Positions 63,186-64,000 of a stretch of 64,000 nt of DNA are shown here, one piece after another; within the stretch, counting starts at the first letter, position 1, and the number at the start of each line of letters is the position of its first letter. The notes below the pieces were generated by a model. It worked only from the letters and a program-made list of their open reading frames with translations. It had not been told where the DNA came from and searched no databases. The position numbers and the translations under genes are program-made. The DNA lies in the NCBI RefSeq assembly GCF_010500815.1, contig NZ_JAAAMG010000014.1, forward strand, positions 62,001 to 126,000, written 5' to 3'. Source of the stretch: Jiella pacifica. Its GTDB lineage: Bacteria; Pseudomonadota; Alphaproteobacteria; Rhizobiales; Rhizobiaceae.

Positions 63186-64000
63186 TCATGCGTCGACGAA
63201 CCTCCCCTTCTGGGCGAAGAGGCCGCGGGGGCGCTTCTGGATGAACAGAATGATGAGCACGAGGACGACGATCTTGCCGAGGACGGCCCCGGCAAAAGGT
63301 TCGAGGAACTTGTTGACGATGCCAAGGGTCATCGCGCCGACGAGCGTCCCCCAGAGATTGCCGACCCCGCCGAAGACGACGACCATGAATGAGTCGATGA
63401 TGTAGCCCTGGCCGAGATTGGGCGAGACGTTGTCGATCTGGGAGAGCGCCACGCCGGCGATGCCGGCGATTCCAGAGCCCAGCGCAAAGGTCATGGCGTC
63501 CACCCATGGCGTTCGGATGCCCATCGCCGCCGCCATCCGGCGGTTCTGGGTGACGGCGCGCATCTGCAGGCCGAGCGGCGTCTTGTTGAGGACGGCGAGG
63601 AGCGCCAGGAAGACGACCAGCGCGAAGACGATGATCCACAGCCGGTTCCAGGTGACGGACATCAGCCCGACGTCGAAGGCGCCGGACATCCAGTCCGGAT
63701 TGCCGACCTGCCGGTTGGAGGGGCCGAAGATGGTGCGCACCGCCTGCTGCAGGATCAGCGAGACACCGAAGGTCGCCAGCAGCGTCTCCAGCGGGCGGCC
63801 GTAGAGGAAGCGGATCAGCCCGCGCTCCATCACGAGACCGACGGCGCCGGAGACCAGGAAGGCGAGCGGCAGGGCGATCGTCAGCGACCACTCGAACAGG
63901 CCGGGCGCGTTGTTGCGGATGAACTCCTGCACCACGAAGGTCGTATAGGCGCCGAGCATCACCATCTCGCCATGAGCCATGTTGATGACCCCCATCACGC
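63186..64000 (-). CDS. urtB: Urea ABC transporter permease UrtB (5' end outside window)
   Basis: The C-terminal 270 or so residues of a LivH-type permease: GVINMAHGEMVMLGAYTTF, FGVSLILQQAVRTIFGPSNR and MGIRTPWVDAMTFALGSG typical of UrtB. The frame continues past base 64000, so the start and urtA would lie beyond. Forms the channel with UrtC. Confidence 0.93.
   Translation of the reverse strand, partial: VMGVINMAHGEMVMLGAYTTFVVQEFIRNNAPGLFEWSLTIALPLAFLVSGAVGLVMERGLIRFLYGRPLETLLATFGVSLILQQAVRTIFGPSNRQVGNPDWMSGAFDVGLMSVTWNRLWIIVFALVVFLALLAVLNKTPLGLQMRAVTQNRRMAAAMGIRTPWVDAMTFALGSGIAGIAGVALSQIDNVSPNLGQGYIIDSFMVVVFGGVGNLWGTLVGAMTLGIVNKFLEPFAGAVLGKIVVLVLIILFIQKRPRGLFAQKGRFVDA

Overview
The window is GC-rich chromosomal DNA from an alphaproteobacterium, most likely Hyphomicrobiales (Rhizobiales). 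Supporting evidence includes the block octaprenyl synthase / DUF2007 / tRNA1-type methylase / S49 peptidase / glyQ, rpsU followed by a TPR lipoprotein, an Omp25/RopB-like porin, a DUF1289 plus aspartic-protease pair, DivJ/PleC-type histidine kinases and a full-consensus CtrA box. An Aurantimonadaceae-like member is a guess. I saw no rRNA, tRNA, CRISPR array, prophage or transposase gene.

Region by region. 1-4.7 kb: a SUV3/MgpS-type RNA helicase with an RGG-like tail, a frameshifted gene remnant, and a PhD/YefM-VapC toxin-antitoxin pair behind its own palindromic operator. 4.7-17.7 kb: housekeeping genes (glyQ, a GGDEF-EAL protein, DUF998, zinc alcohol dehydrogenase, S49 peptidase, methyltransferase, DUF2007, polyprenyl synthase, exported TPR protein, ispE, moaB). 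17.7-20.9 kb: a large M23 peptidase fused to a transglycosylase-like domain, and a DUF1036 protein. 21.0-26.0 kb: a tight five-gene operon with a periplasmic protein, an ExbB/TolQ-like channel protein, two ExbD-like proteins and a 955-residue TonB-like protein. 26.0-28.2 kb: two tandem related membrane proteins. 28.2-39.1 kb: rpsU, TPR lipoprotein, queG, a degenerate pentapeptide-repeat protein, SDR, SleB-like hydrolase, PhoD-like phosphatase, a 1.2-kb near-empty stretch, a P-loop kinase, an M15/extensin-like peptidase and a YARHG protein. 39.2-52.5 kb: acyl-CoA synthetase, porin, diguanylate cyclase, Lrp-like protein, UDG, GST, histidine kinases, DUF1289/protease, TauE, and an FAD oxidoreductase with a TVP38 protein. 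52.7-59.3 kb: an alpha-glucoside type operon (binding protein, two permeases, GNAT, GH13 glucosidase, ATPase). 59.6-64 kb: urea ABC transporter genes urtE, urtD, urtC and partial urtB, on the minus strand.

Main points of interest. (1) The Exb/Ton-like operon: its TonB-like protein keeps the S-x3-H transmembrane motif but has a long Ala/Pro linker and a non-TonB C-terminal domain, and one of its two ExbDs has Asn in place of the channel Asp. (2) urtC is broken by an apparent single-base deletion, and two different long palindromic intergenic elements sit inside the urt operon. (3) A consensus CtrA box lies upstream of the porin gene. (4) A 19-bp tandem duplication frameshifts a small gene next to the toxin-antitoxin pair. 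(5) glyQ is not followed by glyS.
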